Positions 41,237 through 51,258 of a stretch of 64,000 nucleotides of DNA are shown here, piece by piece. The position numbers and the translations under genes were made by a program. A model generated the notes under the pieces. That model did not search any database and was not told where the DNA came from. It saw only the letters and a list, made by a program, of their open reading frames with translations. Source of the DNA: Roseomonas sp. OT10. GTDB taxonomy: Bacteria > Pseudomonadota > Alphaproteobacteria > Acetobacterales > Acetobacteraceae. Position 1 is the stretch's first letter. Each line of letters begins with the position of its first letter. The stretch is taken from the NCBI RefSeq assembly GCF_020991085.1, contig NZ_CP087719.1, forward strand, positions 1,570,001-1,634,000, in the 5' to 3' direction.

Positions 41237-42418
41237 ATGCAACCCATGCCCGATGCCCCCTTGCCCATGGACGCGCTGGCCCTGGACATCCCCCTCGACG
41301 CCGTGCTCGCCCGGCTGCGCCGCTGGGTGGAGCAGGAGAGCCCGACCTTCGACGCGGCGGCCGTGGAGGCCATGATGGACCTCGCCGCCCGCGACCTGGC
41401 TGTGATGGGCGCCCGGATCGAGCGCATCCCCGGCCGCATGGGCTTCGCCGGCTGCGTCCGTGCCCGTCTTCCGCACCCGTCCGACCGCGAGGCCGGGGAG
41501 GTTCCCGGCATCCTGGTGCTGGCGCATCTCGATACCGTCCATCCGGTCGGGACCCTGGGCGTGCTGCCGTTCCGGGAGGAGGGCGGGCTCTGCTTCGGGC
41601 CGGGCCTGTGCGACATGAAAGGCGGCACGGTGCTGGCGCTGGAGGCGCTCGCCGCGCTCGCCCGGGCGGGCATCGCCACCTCCCGTCCGGTGACCGTGCT
41701 GCTGACCAGCGACGAGGAGGTGGGCAGCCCCTCCACGCGCGACCTGATCGAGGCGGAGGCGGCGCGCCACGCCGTGGTGCTGGTGCCGGAGCCGGGGCGC
41801 CCCGACGGCACGGCCATGGGCGGGGTGGTGACGGGGCGCTACGCCATCGCCCGCTTCAACCTGCGCACCACCGGGCGGCCGAGCCATGCCGGCTCGGCGC
41901 TGGGCGATGGGCGCAGCGCCATCCGCGAGATGTGCCGCCAGGTCCTGGCGATCGAGGCGATGACGACGGAGGCGTGCACCTTCTCGGTCGGCGTGGTGCG
42001 GGGCGGGCAGTGGGTGAACTGCGTCGCCACGCATTGCGACGCGGAGGCGCTGACCATGGCCAAGCGCCAGCCCGACCTGGACCGCGCGGTGGAGCGCATG
42101 CTGGGGCTGCGGCCCGAGGCGGGCGACGTGGCGCTGGAGGTCCGCCGCGGCGTGACCCGCCCGGTCTGGGAGCCGGATGCGGCGGTCCTGGCGCTCTACG
42201 GCAGGGCGCGCGCGATGGCGGAGCGGCTGGGCTTCGGCCTGGGCCATGCCAGCGCCGGCGGCGGCTCGGACGGCAACTTCACCGGGGCGATGGGGGTGCC
42301 GACGCTGGACGGGCTGGGCCTGATCGGCGCCGGCATCCATACGCTGAACGAGCATGTCCGGATGGACAGCATCCTGCCGCGCACCCGGCTGCTGGCCGGC
42401 CTGCTGGCGAGCGTCTGA
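41237..42418 (+). CDS. M20 family metallopeptidase (carboxypeptidase G2/ArgE-like)
   Basis: This 393-residue dinuclear zinc hydrolase of the M20 family has the metal-binding motif LVLAHLDTVHPVG (about residues 95-107), then GPGLCDMKGG with bridging Asp. TSDEEVGSPS carries the catalytic Glu pair, VLVPEPGRPD the next ligand, and the last His is in IHTLNEHVRM. The dimerisation (lid) domain contains GRPSHAGSALGDGRSAI. It resembles glutamate carboxypeptidase, which releases C-terminal glutamate from amide-linked compounds. It is divergent from the TauD-like gene and just upstream of tRNA-Val. Confidence 0.92.
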   Translation: MQPMPDAPLPMDALALDIPLDAVLARLRRWVEQESPTFDAAAVEAMMDLAARDLAVMGARIERIPGRMGFAGCVRARLPHPSDREAGEVPGILVLAHLDTVHPVGTLGVLPFREEGGLCFGPGLCDMKGGTVLALEALAALARAGIATSRPVTVLLTSDEEVGSPSTRDLIEAEAARHAVVLVPEPGRPDGTAMGGVVTGRYAIARFNLRTTGRPSHAGSALGDGRSAIREMCRQVLAIEAMTTEACTFSVGVVRGGQWVNCVATHCDAEALTMAKRQPDLDRAVERMLGLRPEAGDVALEVRRGVTRPVWEPDAAVLALYGRARAMAERLGFGLGHASAGGGSDGNFTGAMGVPTLDGLGLIGAGIHTLNEHVRMDSILPRTRLLAGLLASV

Positions 42419-42426
42419 GGTAGGGG

Positions 42427-42501
42427 TGGTGGGCGCGACAGGGATTGAACCTGTGACCCTTCGCGTGTGAAGCGAATGCTCTCCCGCTGAGCTACGCGCC
42501 C
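42427..42501 (-). tRNA. tRNA-Val (anticodon CAC)
   Basis: A complete cloverleaf is encoded on the minus strand. The acceptor GGGCGCG pairs with CGCGCCC. The D arm is GCTC-AGCGGGA-GAGC, the anticodon arm TTCGC-TTCACAC-GCGAA with CAC at 34-36, and the T arm ACAGG-TTCAATC-CCTGT. Discriminator A and encoded CCA follow. It reads GTG valine codons. Confidence 0.97.
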
Positions 42502-42672
42502 GAACCAGCGGAACGGGGCGGCTTCTATGGGCTTTCGCCGGGGCGCGCAAGCCCCCGGGGAAGGCCGGGCGGCGCCGCGCGCCGGGGCCGGCCACGTTCC
42601 CGTCATGCGCGGGGCGTGGGGGTGTCAAGCGCGGCGAAGGCCCGATATGTGGGCTTTCCCGATGAGGTGCGG

Positions 42673-43464
42673 ATGCGCGTCCCCTCGCTGCTCCTGGCCC
42701 TGCTGCTGGCCCCCGCCGCCGCCCGCGCCGCGCCGATCGAGGCGGTCTATGCCGTGCAGGCCGCTGGCGTGACGGTCGTCGAGGCCACGGTGCAGTTCGA
42801 TTTCTCCACGCCCGATGGCTACGCCATCGAGGTCCGCCACCGCACCCGCGGCATCGCCTCGGTCTTCGTCAGCGCGGACATGGTCTCCCGCACCACCGGC
42901 CGCTGGGTGGACAACCGCGCCCGGCCGACACGCTTCAGCTCGGAGGGGACCTATCGCGGCGAGCAGCGCCGGACATTGCTGGAGTACGTCAACGGCCAGC
43001 CGGCGGTGCGCAGCCTCGTGCCCCCCAACGAGGGCGAGCGCGAGTCGGTGGCGCCGGAGCTGCAGCGCGGCACCATCGATTCGCTCTCCGGCGTCGCGCA
43101 GCTCGCCCAGGACATCCGGCGCACCGGGCGCTGCGAAGGGCAGGCGCGCACCTTCGACGGGCGCCGCCTGACGGAGTTCCGCGTGCGCACCGCGGGCTGG
43201 GAGATGATCCCGCCCGCCCGCGACACCTGGTCGGGCCGAGCCCTGCATTGCCGGTTCGTCGGCCAGTTGCTGGCCGGCTTCCGCTTCGACGACGACGCCA
43301 GCGACCGCCGCCCGCAGGAGGGCGACGCCTGGATGGCGGAGGTCCGCCCCGGCGAGCCGCCCATCCCGGTGCGCCTGGAGGTGCCGAGCAAGTGGTTCGG
43401 CAGCACCGTCATCATCCTGACGCGGGTCGGCGAGCCCGCCGCGACCGGCACGGCAACCCGCTGA
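42673..43464 (+). CDS. DUF3108 domain-containing exported protein
   Basis: This 263-residue periplasmic protein of the DUF3108 family has an N-terminal signal peptide (MRVPSLLLALLLAPAAARAAP). The mature part is beta-rich: IEAVYAVQAAGVTVVEATVQFDF, YAIEVRHRTRGIASVFVSAD, GEGTYRGEQRR-like strands and FGSTVIILTRVGE near the end. DUF3108 proteins are predicted lipocalin-like or outer-membrane-associated; function is unknown. The ATG after GGTGCGG is chosen because the signal peptide begins there. The stop lies inside a perfect palindrome shared with gph. Confidence 0.85.
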   Translation: MRVPSLLLALLLAPAAARAAPIEAVYAVQAAGVTVVEATVQFDFSTPDGYAIEVRHRTRGIASVFVSADMVSRTTGRWVDNRARPTRFSSEGTYRGEQRRTLLEYVNGQPAVRSLVPPNEGERESVAPELQRGTIDSLSGVAQLAQDIRRTGRCEGQARTFDGRRLTEFRVRTAGWEMIPPARDTWSGRALHCRFVGQLLAGFRFDDDASDRRPQEGDAWMAEVRPGEPPIPVRLEVPSKWFGSTVIILTRVGEPAATGTATR

Positions 43465-43489
43465 CCCCCCGGCGCGCGCCGGGGGGTCA
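43462..43489. terminator. 28-bp perfect palindrome spanning two stop codons
   Basis: A perfect palindrome starts with the TGA of the DUF3108 gene and ends with the complement of the gph TGA. Its core is CCCCCCGGCGCGCGCCGGGGGG. It would form a strong hairpin in either transcript, so it is probably a bidirectional terminator or 3'-end stabiliser. No T-tract is present. Confidence 0.65.
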
Positions 43490-44146
43490 GGCGGCCAGGC
43501 GCGCCATCAGCGCCGGCAGGTCCTGCGGCCGCTCGGCCACCGGCGCGCCGTCGGCCATCTCCGGCAGGCCATAGCCCCAGGCGCAGAAGACCGGGGCGAT
43601 CCCCGCGCCGCGGGCGGAGCGGATGTCGTTGCTGTGGTCGCCCAGCATCGCCGTGCCGGGCGGCACCACGCCCTCCGGCACCCCCATCAGCCCCAGCGTG
43701 CCCAGCAGGTGCCGGGGATCGGGCTTGCGCACCGCGAAGCTGTCGCCCCCCGCCAGCCCGTCCAGCAGCGGCATCAGGCCCAGGCGCTCCAGGACGATCC
43801 GCGCCGCCTGGACCGGCTTGTTGGTGCAGACCGCGAGCCGCCAGCCCTCGGCGCGCAGCGCCTCCAGCGCCTCGGGGATGCCGGGGAACGGGCGGGTCAG
43901 GTCCAGCGCATGCGCCTCGTAGTCCGGGAGGAACTGCTCCAGCGCCGCGGGATCGAAGGGCAGGCCGCGGGCGGCCAGGGCCCGCTCGATCAGCACCCGC
44001 ACCCCGTCGCCGATCATGTGGACCACCTCGCCCCGGGTGAAGCGCGGCAGGCCGCGGGAGGCCATCAGCCGGTCCAGCGCGGCGTGGATGTCCGGCGCGC
44101 TGTCCACCAGCGTGCCGTCGAGGTCGAGGAGGGCGATGCGGCTCAT
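43487..44146 (-). CDS. gph: Phosphoglycolate phosphatase (HAD superfamily)
   Basis: This 219-residue HAD phosphatase removes phosphate from 2-phosphoglycolate. Motif I is LLDLDGTLVDS with nucleophile Asp8 and acid/base Asp10. Motif II is the Thr in CTNKP, motif III the Lys in KPDP, and motif IV is MLGDHSNDIRSARGAG. The helical cap follows motif I (APDIHAALDRLMASRGL), as in Gph. Cytoplasmic and monocistronic; convergent with DUF3108 and divergent from glmU. Substrate specificity within this subfamily is likely but not proven. Confidence 0.9.
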   Translation of the reverse strand: MSRIALLDLDGTLVDSAPDIHAALDRLMASRGLPRFTRGEVVHMIGDGVRVLIERALAARGLPFDPAALEQFLPDYEAHALDLTRPFPGIPEALEALRAEGWRLAVCTNKPVQAARIVLERLGLMPLLDGLAGGDSFAVRKPDPRHLLGTLGLMGVPEGVVPPGTAMLGDHSNDIRSARGAGIAPVFCAWGYGLPEMADGAPVAERPQDLPALMARLAA

Positions 44147-44254
44147 GGGCGCGTCGTATCCCCCGCCCGGTCATGCGCCGCAACATGACGTGACGCCGGG
44201 CCCCGGGCGGGAGTCTGGACGGGGGCGGGCGATCCCCGCTAGGCCGGTCGGACC

Positions 44255-45589
44255 ATGTCCGCCGCCGCCATCATCCTCGCCGCCGGCCTCGGCACGCGCA
44301 TGCGCTCCGCCCTGCCCAAGGCGCTGCACCCGCTCGCGGGGAGGCCGATGCTCTCGCACCTGGTCGCCTCGGTCGAGGAGGTGTTCGACCATGTCGTGGT
44401 CGTCGTCGGTCCCGGCATGCCCGCCCTGGAGGCGGTGGCCGACCCCTATCCCTGCGTCGTGCAGGAGGAGCGGCTGGGCACCGCGCACGCGGCCTTGCAG
44501 GCCGCGTCGATCCTGGACGGCTTTCCCGGCGACGTCGCCGTGCTCTACGCCGACAACCCGCTGGTCCGGCCGGAGACGCTGCGGGCGATGCTGGCGCGGC
44601 GGCAGGAGGCGGACCTCGCCCTGCTGGCGATGCGTCCCGCCGATCCCGCGCGCTACGGCCGGGTGCTGCCGCACCCCGACGGCGGCATCAGCCGCATCGT
44701 GGAGTGGAAGGACGCGACCGAGGCGGAGCGGGCGGAGCGGCTGTGCAATGCCGGCGTCGTCTGCGCCCCGGGCGATGCGCTGTTCGGCTGGCTGCGCCGG
44801 GTCCGCAACGACAACGCGGCGGGGGAGTACTACCTGGGCGACGTGGTGTCGCTGTGCCGCGCCGACGGGCGGCGCGCGGTCGCGGCGGAGGCGACGGAGG
44901 CGGAGTGCCGCGGCATCAACAGCCGCGCCGAGCTGGCCGCCGCCGAGGCGGACGTGCAGCGCGCCCTGCGCGAGGCGGCGATGGCCGGCGGCGCGACCCT
45001 GGCCCGGCCGGAGAGCGTGACCTTCAGCCACGACACGCGGCTGGGCCAGGATGTGACGGTGGGGCCGGACGTCGTCTTCGCCCCTGGCGTGACGGTGGAG
45101 GACGGGGTGGAGATCCGCCCCTTCTGCCATCTCGAGGGCTGCATCGTGCGGCGCGGCGCCGTGATCGGCCCCTTCGCCCGGCTGCGCCCGGGTACGGTGA
45201 TCGAGCCCTCGGCCCATGTCGGCAACTTCGTGGAGCTGAAGGCCGCCGTGCTGGGAGAGGGGGCGAAGGCCAGCCACCTTACCTATCTGGGTGACGCGGT
45301 GGTGGGAGCCGGTGCTAACATCGGAGCCGGAACGATCACCTGCAACTACGACGGCCGCGCCAAGCACCGCACGGAAATCGGCCCCGGGGCCTTCATCGGC
45401 TCCGACACGGCGCTGGTCGCGCCGGTCCGGATCGGGGCGCGGGCGCTGGTCGCGGCGGGCAGCGTGATCACCGACGACGTGCCGGACGACGCGCTGGCCA
45501 TCGCGCGCGGGCGCCAGGCCACGAAGCCCGGCCGTGGTGTCTCGGGGCGCAGTGTCCCGGGGCGCGGCGTCACGGGGAAGAAGGGGTAG
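44255..45589 (+). CDS. glmU: Bifunctional UDP-GlcNAc pyrophosphorylase / GlcN-1-P N-acetyltransferase
   Basis: GlmU acetylates glucosamine-1-phosphate and then makes UDP-GlcNAc for peptidoglycan and lipopolysaccharide. The N-terminal uridyltransferase shows IILAAGLGTRMRSALPKALHPLAG and the metal Asp in YADNPLV (commonly YGDVPL). The C-terminal left-handed beta-helix shows FARLRPGTVIEPSAHVGNFVELK, SHLTYLGDAVVG and GAGTITCNYDG. The last residues are three pentapeptide repeats (GRGVS, GRSVP, GRGVT) with a KKG end, not part of the fold. It starts a glmU-glmS operon and ends 5 nt before glmS. Confidence 0.95.
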   Translation: MSAAAIILAAGLGTRMRSALPKALHPLAGRPMLSHLVASVEEVFDHVVVVVGPGMPALEAVADPYPCVVQEERLGTAHAALQAASILDGFPGDVAVLYADNPLVRPETLRAMLARRQEADLALLAMRPADPARYGRVLPHPDGGISRIVEWKDATEAERAERLCNAGVVCAPGDALFGWLRRVRNDNAAGEYYLGDVVSLCRADGRRAVAAEATEAECRGINSRAELAAAEADVQRALREAAMAGGATLARPESVTFSHDTRLGQDVTVGPDVVFAPGVTVEDGVEIRPFCHLEGCIVRRGAVIGPFARLRPGTVIEPSAHVGNFVELKAAVLGEGAKASHLTYLGDAVVGAGANIGAGTITCNYDGRAKHRTEIGPGAFIGSDTALVAPVRIGARALVAAGSVITDDVPDDALAIARGRQATKPGRGVSGRSVPGRGVTGKKG

Positions 45590-45594
45590 GGGCC

Positions 45595-47418
<1,824 letters not shown>

Positions 47419-47469
47419 GTGTGGACGGCAGGATGCGCCGGTCCGTGCCGGCGTGGCTGGCGCCCGTGA

Positions 47470-47839
47470 CCCGGGGGCAAGGCTCCGCCTCGCCCCCGTA
47501 CCCCCACTCCGCCAGGACCCTGCGGGCCCTGGACCCGGAGGGTGCTGCCGCGGGACAGCCGGATACGGGGTCGCGGCGCCGAGGAGCCATGCTCCTCGGC
47601 GGGTACGAGGTCCGCTCGCGCTGACGCCTGCTGGATTTCTTCTGGAGTCCCGCCTGTCCGCGTTCCGTCAGGGTTGAGCCCGCAGGCTGACGCCCACCGC
47701 GAAGAGCCAACTCCCAGCGGGGACCGGGGCCCGCTTGTGGCCCCGGCAGGGGAGGGTCTGGGAGGGGACGGCGTCCCCTCCCGGTCCGACGCCCGAACAT
47801 CACAGCACCACGGGGCACGTCATCCCCCCGTCCGCATGA
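47470..47839. repeat. 370-bp dispersed intergenic element, copy 1
   Basis: This is one of two direct copies in the window; the second is at 56934-57303, of equal length. The first 67 bp and a 65-bp block (47724-47788) are identical between copies. Conserved hairpins are GCCGAGGAGC-CAT-GCTCCTCGGC (47578-47600), an 8-bp stem at 47724-47746, and GGGAGGGGAC-GGC-GTCCCCTCCC (47760-47782). The element fills the gap between convergent glmS and the secreted hypothetical gene. Short ORFs in it are not preserved in the other copy, so it looks non-coding, perhaps a REP-like or terminator-type element. This also accounts for the 420-bp gene-free interval. Confidence 0.85.
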
Positions 47840-47843
47840 ACTG

Positions 47844-48419
47844 TCAGCGGCAGGCGAACCAGGCGAAGAAGGTCGCGCTGGCCTCCGCCAGCACGGCCGC
47901 GATCACGCCGTTGAATTTTCGCCAGCCGCAATAGGCCCGGCGCAGGACCAGGGCCGCCTCCGACCCCTCCGGCGGGAGGGCGTCGAGCGAGGCGAGGAGG
48001 GTGGCGAGCCGGGGATCGGCCGGGGGGGCGGTGGCGTCGTCCGGCCGGATCGGGCGGACACCCTGGATTCCCAACGGCTCCGGCGTGCCGGACGGCAGCA
48101 GCCGGGGCGGCCCTCCCGGCGCGGCCTCCACCCGCGCCCAGGGACGCGCGATCCGCACCGCATCCACCAGCCCCGGCTCGATCCGGACGGCATAGGCCTC
48201 GTAGGCGACGGCCCCACGTCCCGCCGGCGGCCAGCGGGCGGGAAAGGGCGGGGAGAGGAGGGGCTGCCAACGGCCGCGCGACTCCGGCGGCAGGGACCGC
48301 CAGGCCTGGTCCAGGAGGGCGAACAGCGCCTCCGGCCGGGGTGGGAAGTCGGCCGGCGCCCGCCCCGCGGCGGGGGCGGCGGCCAGCAGGAGCAGGAAGC
48401 CCAGCGGGACGAGGCGCAT
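47844..48419 (-). CDS. Exported hypothetical protein
   Basis: I do not recognise this 191-residue protein. It has a clear signal peptide (MRLVPLGFLLLLAAAPAAG) and a mature part that begins PADFPPRPEALFALLDQAWRSLPPESRG. Two cysteines (YCGWRKFN and FACR at the very end) could form a disulfide. It is probably a small periplasmic protein. An AAGGAG ribosome-binding site sits at good distance. Its stop adjoins copy 1 of the 370-bp repeat. It is divergent from the gabD-like gene, 129 bp apart. Confidence 0.7.
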   Translation of the reverse strand: MRLVPLGFLLLLAAAPAAGRAPADFPPRPEALFALLDQAWRSLPPESRGRWQPLLSPPFPARWPPAGRGAVAYEAYAVRIEPGLVDAVRIARPWARVEAAPGGPPRLLPSGTPEPLGIQGVRPIRPDDATAPPADPRLATLLASLDALPPEGSEAALVLRRAYCGWRKFNGVIAAVLAEASATFFAWFACR

Positions 48420-48548
48420 GCGAACTCCTTGCGGACCCAGGTCCCACGACATCCTGTCCTGACCAGGAGGATTCCGTCGACAGGGGACGGGCGTGACATG
48501 GGCCGCCGGACGGCCCATCTGTCGGCGCATCATCCCAGGAGAGGCGCC

Positions 48549-50030
48549 ATGCTCGATACGGTCAGCAAGCTCGTTCTCAAGGACCCCGACCTGTTCCGTC
48601 AGGCGAACCGGATCGGCGACCGCTGGGTGAACGCCGCCGCCTCCGGCAAGACCATCGCGGTGAAGAACCCCGCGACCGGCGAAGTGATCGGCAGCGTCCC
48701 CTCCCTCTCCGCCGCCGAGGTGCGCGAGGCGATCGAGGCGGCCGAGGCGGCGCTGCCGGCCTGGCGCGGCCTGCTCGCCAAGGAGCGGGCCGCCATCCTG
48801 CGGAAGCTGCACGACCTGATGCACCAGAACGCGGACGACCTGGCCGCCATCATGACGGCCGAGCAGGGCAAGCCGCTGGCCGAGGCCAAGGGCGAGGTCG
48901 CCTATGCCGCCGCCTTCTTCGAGTGGTTCGCCGAGGAGGGGAAGCGCGTCTACGGCGACATGATCCCGACCTTCAAGCAGGGCTCACGCATCCTGGCGAT
49001 GAAGCAGCCGATCGGCGTCTTCGCGGCCATCACCCCCTGGAACTTCCCCGCCGCCATGATCACCCGCAAGGCCGGGCCGGGCTGGGCCGCGGGCTGCACG
49101 GGCGTCATCCGCCCGGCCTCGCAGACACCCTTCTCCGCGCTCGCCATCGCCGTGCTGGCCGAGCGCGCCGGCATGCCGCCGGGGGTGTGCAACGTGGTGA
49201 CGGGCGCCGCGTCCGAGACGGGGGCGGAGCTGACCGGCAACCCGATCGTGCGGAAGTTCTCCTTCACCGGCTCGACCGAGGTGGGGCGCAAGCTGCTGGA
49301 GCAGTGCGCCGCGACGATCAAGAAGACCTCGATGGAGCTGGGCGGCAACGCGCCCTTCCTGGTCTTCGACGATGCCGACCTGGATGCGGCGGTGCAGGGC
49401 GTCATGGCGTCGAAGTACCGCAACACCGGGCAGACCTGCGTCTGCGCCAACCGCATCCTCGTGCAGGAGGGGGTCTACGACGCCTTCGCCGCGAAGCTGA
49501 AGACGGCGGTCGAGGCGCTCAAGGTCGGCAACGGCATGGAGCCGGGCGTGACCCAGGGCCCGCTGATCAATGCCGACGCGGTGGAGAAGGTGGAGGAGCA
49601 CATCGCCGACGCCACCGGCAAGGGCGCCAGGATCCTGACCGGCGGCCATCGCCACGAGAAGGGCGGCAACTTCTTCCAGCCGACCGTCCTGACCGACGTG
49701 CCGGACGACGCGCTGATCTTCCGCGAGGAGACCTTCGGCCCCGTCGCGCCCCTCTTCAAGTTCCGCACGGAGGAGGAGGGCGTCCGCCTAGCCAACGCCA
49801 GCGAGTTCGGCCTGGCCGCCTATTTCTATGCCCGCGACATCGGCCGCATCTTCCGCGTGGCCGAGGCGATCGAGAGCGGCATCATCGGCATCAACGAGGG
49901 CATCATCAGCAGCGAGGTCGCACCCTTCGGCGGCGTGAAGCAGAGCGGGCTGGGGCGCGAGGGCTCGAAGTACGGGATCGAGGACTACCTGGAGATCAAG
50001 TACTGCCTGCTCGGCGGGCTCGGGGCCTGA
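48549..50030 (+). CDS. gabD: NAD(P)-dependent succinate-semialdehyde dehydrogenase-like ALDH
   Basis: This 493-residue aldehyde dehydrogenase is of the GabD type, oxidising succinate semialdehyde to succinate. Visible are PWNFPAAMITRKAGP, the FTGSTEVGRKL Rossmann segment, catalytic Glu in MELGGNAPFLVFDDAD and catalytic Cys in GQTCVCANRILV. The C-terminal FGGVKQSGLGREGSKYGIEDYLEIKY is typical of GabD. The cofactor-binding Lys of the usual KPA-x-QTP motif is Arg here (VIRPASQTP). It is monocistronic; no GABA transaminase is adjacent. Related glutarate semialdehyde dehydrogenases cannot be excluded. Confidence 0.87.
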   Translation: MLDTVSKLVLKDPDLFRQANRIGDRWVNAAASGKTIAVKNPATGEVIGSVPSLSAAEVREAIEAAEAALPAWRGLLAKERAAILRKLHDLMHQNADDLAAIMTAEQGKPLAEAKGEVAYAAAFFEWFAEEGKRVYGDMIPTFKQGSRILAMKQPIGVFAAITPWNFPAAMITRKAGPGWAAGCTGVIRPASQTPFSALAIAVLAERAGMPPGVCNVVTGAASETGAELTGNPIVRKFSFTGSTEVGRKLLEQCAATIKKTSMELGGNAPFLVFDDADLDAAVQGVMASKYRNTGQTCVCANRILVQEGVYDAFAAKLKTAVEALKVGNGMEPGVTQGPLINADAVEKVEEHIADATGKGARILTGGHRHEKGGNFFQPTVLTDVPDDALIFREETFGPVAPLFKFRTEEEGVRLANASEFGLAAYFYARDIGRIFRVAEAIESGIIGINEGIISSEVAPFGGVKQSGLGREGSKYGIEDYLEIKYCLLGGLGA

Positions 50031-50202
50031 CGATGGCGTGCGGCGGGGCTGCCATGCCCCGCCGCACGGTGGCCGGGGCCCGCGGGCTGGGCTAGACGGG
50101 ACCTGCCGGGGAAACGTTCGAGGCCTCCGACCTCCCGCCCCGTGCCATCGCCACCGACCCGGGGGCCCTGGCACGGCGCCCATTCCCCGGAATCAATGCC
50201 CC

Positions 50203-51108
50203 ATGATGGACAGCCCGTCCGCGCGCGGCGTGGTCCTCGCCCTGCTGGCCTATGCGTTCTTCGCGGTCAGCGACGCGTCGGTGAAGCTGCTCCACGGCGG
50301 GCTGGACCCCTTCCAGGTCTCCTTCATCGGGGCGTTGCTGGGCTTTTCCGTCCTGCCCTTCATCCATGGGCGCGGCATGCCCTGGCGCTCGCTGCTCGCC
50401 ACCCGGCGGCGCGGGCTGTGGCTGCTGCGCGGGCTGATGGCGGCGCTGGGCAGCGTGTGCAGCGTCACCGCCTTCACCCGCCTGCCGATGGCCGAGGCCT
50501 TCGCGCTGCTCTTCCTGCTACCGACCTTCGTGACCATCCTCTCCGTCCTGTTCCTGAAGGAGCAGGTGGGCTGGCGCCGCTGGAGCGCGGTGATCGTGGG
50601 CTTCGCGGGCGTGCTGATCGTGCTGCGCCCCGGCTTCCGGGAACTGACGCTGGGCCATGTCGCGGCCATCATCGGCGGCTTCGCGGGGGCGGTGACGGTG
50701 GTGCTGATGCGCGCCCTGGGCCGCACGGAGAGCCGGGCGAGCCTCTACCTCTCCGGCCTGCTCGGCATCCTGGCGGTCTGCGGCGCGCTGATGCTGCCGA
50801 ACCTCGCCTGGCCGAGCGCGATGCAATGGGTCTGGCTGCTGGGCTACGGGCTGCTGGCGGCCGTGGCGGGGGTGCTGATCCAGGCCGCCTCGGCGGCGGC
50901 GCCGGTCAGCCTGACGGCACCGACCCAGTACAGCCAGATGCTCTGGGCGATCGGCTTCGGGTACTGGGTCTTCGGCGACCGGCTGGATGTCTGGACCTTC
51001 GCGGGGGCCGCGGTGATCGTCGGCTCCGGCCTCTTCACCCTGGCCCGCGAGCGGGCACGCCGCTCGCCAGGGGGCGGTGGCGCGCCGCCGGTGAGGTCCG
51101 ACGGTTGA
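50203..51108 (+). CDS. DMT family transporter (EamA domains)
   Basis: This 301-residue inner-membrane protein has about ten hydrophobic helices and two EamA repeats: ARGVVLALLAYAFFAVSDASVKLL begins the first, and LTLGHVAAIIGGFAGAVTVVLMRAL the second. Typical motifs are FTRLPMAEAFALLFLLPTFVTILSVLFLKEQVGWRRW and VSLTAPTQYSQMLWAIGFGYWVFGDR. It probably exports a metabolite (amino acid or nucleotide type). The tandem ATG (MM) is used. The substrate cannot be predicted. Confidence 0.88.
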   Translation: MMDSPSARGVVLALLAYAFFAVSDASVKLLHGGLDPFQVSFIGALLGFSVLPFIHGRGMPWRSLLATRRRGLWLLRGLMAALGSVCSVTAFTRLPMAEAFALLFLLPTFVTILSVLFLKEQVGWRRWSAVIVGFAGVLIVLRPGFRELTLGHVAAIIGGFAGAVTVVLMRALGRTESRASLYLSGLLGILAVCGALMLPNLAWPSAMQWVWLLGYGLLAAVAGVLIQAASAAAPVSLTAPTQYSQMLWAIGFGYWVFGDRLDVWTFAGAAVIVGSGLFTLARERARRSPGGGGAPPVRSDG

Positions 51109-51179
51109 GGAGCCATGCCAGGGATGCCGCGACGGGCGTGTGGTGCCAGGGCGTTGGAAACCATTGCGTGCGGCTGAAC

Positions 51180-51240
51180 GGAATGTGAAATATAGCTTTA
51201 TCTGTTACGCTTCCGATGGCACTCTTGCCGCATCCGAAAC
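51180..51240 (+). promoter_or_regulatory. AT-rich leader of the Hint-domain gene
   Basis: This short stretch (GTGAAATATAGCTTTATCTG core) is far richer in A and T than almost all of the window. It lies just upstream of the GTG start of the Hint-domain gene and most likely contains its promoter. I cannot place -35 and -10 boxes with confidence. Confidence 0.4.
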
Positions 51241-51258
51241 GGGTGCAGGAGGGTTCGC

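Noticed and set aside
47542-47934. Short reading frames inside the 370-bp repeat
   Set aside because: They are not conserved in the second copy, lack ribosome-binding sites, and overlap strong hairpins.
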